Source of the DNA: Actinomyces radicidentis
Lineage (GTDB): Bacteria; Actinomycetota; Actinomycetes; Actinomycetales; Actinomycetaceae
DNA length: 64,000 bases
Assembly (NCBI RefSeq): GCF_001553565.1
Contig: NZ_CP014228.1
Span: forward strand, 1,674,001-1,738,000
Reading direction: 5' to 3'
Positions 62,943-64,000 of this stretch are shown one piece after another. Numbering within the stretch: position 1 is the first letter of the stretch; the number at the start of each line of letters is the position of its first letter. The notes under the pieces were generated by a model. That model was given only the letters and a program-made list of their open reading frames with translations, searched no databases and was not told the DNA's origin. The position numbers were made by a program, and so were the translations under genes.

Positions 62943-64000
62943 GTGAGCGAGCACAGCACCGCGGACAGGACCGAGCCGAGCGAAGGAACCGCACCCGAGG
63001 TCCAGGTCGTCGGGGGAGGAACCGCAGGACCGCTCGCCGGGGCCCCCACCGCCGCGACCTCCCGCGCCGTCATCGACCTCGACGCCCTCGCCCGCAACGC
63101 CCGCGTCCTCGCCGACGTCGCCGGCACCCCCTGGCTCGCCGTCGTCAAGGCCGACGCCTACGGCCACGGCATCGAGGCCGTCGCCACCACCTGCCTCGCC
63201 GCCGGCGCCACCTGGCTGGGCACCGCCCAGGTCGCCGAGGCCCTCCACCTGCGCGCCCTCCTCGACGCCCGCGGCACCTCCCGCCCCGAGCCCGGCCTCG
63301 ACGCCGTGCCCACGCCCGACGCCCCACGTCTCCTCGCCTGGCTCGTCCCCTTCCTCACCCCCGAGCAGGCCGCCGCCCCCGGCTCCGCGCTCCGCCAGGC
63401 GCTCGCCGCGGGCATCGACCTCTCCGCCTCCACCCCCGCCCAGGTCGAGGCCCTCGCCGCCGCCGCCCGGGCGGAGGGCCGCCCCGCCCGCGTCCACCTC
63501 AAGGCCGACACCGGCATGTCCCGCGCCGGCGCCGTCGCCGAGGACGTGCCGGCCCTGGCCGCCGCCGCCCGCCGAGCCGAGGAGGAGGGCTTCCTCGACG
63601 TCGTCGGACTGTGGTCCCACCTCTCGCGCGCCGACGAGCCCGACTCCGGCTCCACCGAGGAGCACCTGGCCCGCTTCCGCGCCGCCGAGGCGTCCGTGCG
63701 CGCCGCCGGCCTCACCCCGCGCGTCCGCCACCTCGCCGCCACGGGCGGACTCCTGTGGCACCCCGACGCCCGCCTCGACCTCGTCCGCGCCGGCATCGGC
63801 CTGTACGGCCTGTCCCCGGACCCGAGCGTCGCGACCTCGTCCGAGCTCGGCCTCAGCCCCGTCATGCGCCTCGAGGCGCCCCTCGTCCAGGTCAAGCGGA
63901 TCCCCGCCGGGCAGGCCGTCTCCTACGGCGGCACCTGGACCGCGCCCACCGACCGCTGGCTCGGGCTCGTGCCGCTCGGCTACTCCGACGGCCTGCCCCG
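62943..64000 (+). CDS. alr: Alanine racemase, 3' end beyond the window
   Basis: PLP enzyme that makes D-alanine for peptidoglycan. About 352 residues are visible. The barrel starts with RAVIDLDALARNARVL, then the cofactor lysine Lys69 in WLAVVKADAYGHG, HLKADTGMSRAGA, VVGLWSHLSRADEPD, RHLAATGGLLWHPDARLDLVRAGIGLYG, and the start of the second domain SYGGTWTAPTDRWLGLVPLGYSDG. The catalytic Tyr of the second domain lies beyond the edge. An N-terminal arm of about 40 residues and a linker of about 20 residues near 100-120 are extra to the family core. GTG at 62943 or ATG at 62934 are the candidate starts. Confidence 0.95.
   Translation, partial: MSEHSTADRTEPSEGTAPEVQVVGGGTAGPLAGAPTAATSRAVIDLDALARNARVLADVAGTPWLAVVKADAYGHGIEAVATTCLAAGATWLGTAQVAEALHLRALLDARGTSRPEPGLDAVPTPDAPRLLAWLVPFLTPEQAAAPGSALRQALAAGIDLSASTPAQVEALAAAARAEGRPARVHLKADTGMSRAGAVAEDVPALAAAARRAEEEGFLDVVGLWSHLSRADEPDSGSTEEHLARFRAAEASVRAAGLTPRVRHLAATGGLLWHPDARLDLVRAGIGLYGLSPDPSVATSSELGLSPVMRLEAPLVQVKRIPAGQAVSYGGTWTAPTDRWLGLVPLGYSDGLP

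Overview
This window is 64 kb of very GC-rich chromosome from an actinobacterium. The gene content and order fit Actinomycetaceae, with an Actinomyces-like host as the best guess; this is an inference from synteny and protein style, not a database match. Supporting signs are frequent GTG/TTG starts, many 4-nt stop/start overlaps, an actinobacterial 32-residue ribosomal protein (bS22 type), a BldC-like excisionase-fold protein, and an LAxTG sorting signal of the high-GC Gram-positive kind. No rRNA, CRISPR array, insertion sequence, phage or integron was found. It is mostly a housekeeping region.

Layout. 1-6.1 kb: transketolase (cut by the window edge), an aldose epimerase, an unknown protein and a two-gene Trk/Ktr potassium uptake unit. 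6.1-14.7 kb: a small HTH gene, the tiny bS22 gene, murB (broken by a one-base frameshift), an EamA exporter, adenosine deaminase, an APH-fold kinase, an alanine/glycine:cation symporter and an aspartate-type aminotransferase. 14.9-20.7 kb: tRNA-Trp, secE-nusG, rplK-rplA, a frameshifted unknown gene, a small A24 prepilin peptidase, then rplJ-rplL behind a probable L10 autoregulatory leader. 21-33.7 kb: rpoB-rpoC, rpsL-rpsG-fusA, tuf. 34-50.7 kb: the complete S10 cluster (rpsJ to rpsQ), spc cluster (rplN to rplO, secY, adk, map, infA, rpmJ) and alpha cluster (rpsM, rpsK, rpoA, rplQ; no rpsD). 51-53 kb: a secreted, probably sortase-anchored protein and a divergent ROK-family protein. 53-55.5 kb: truA, rplM, rpsI. 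55.8-64 kb: glmM, coaA, glmS, acpS, nnr and the start of alr, which mix amino-sugar/peptidoglycan precursor supply with CoA/ACP and NAD(P)H repair.

The genes serve protein synthesis and secretion (ribosome, elongation factors, SecE/SecY, RNA polymerase, Map) and cell-wall precursor supply (GlmS, GlmM, MurB, Alr). Strong hairpins close nearly every transcription unit and several are long perfect palindromes between convergent genes.

Most worth checking: two single-C deletions that break murB and an unknown gene; a 56-bp perfect palindrome; a nested inverted-repeat cluster between glmM and coaA; a 24-bp direct repeat in the S10 leader; a 29-bp direct repeat before alr; and a 20-bp perfect palindrome before the symporter gene. 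I found no convincing new multi-gene system.
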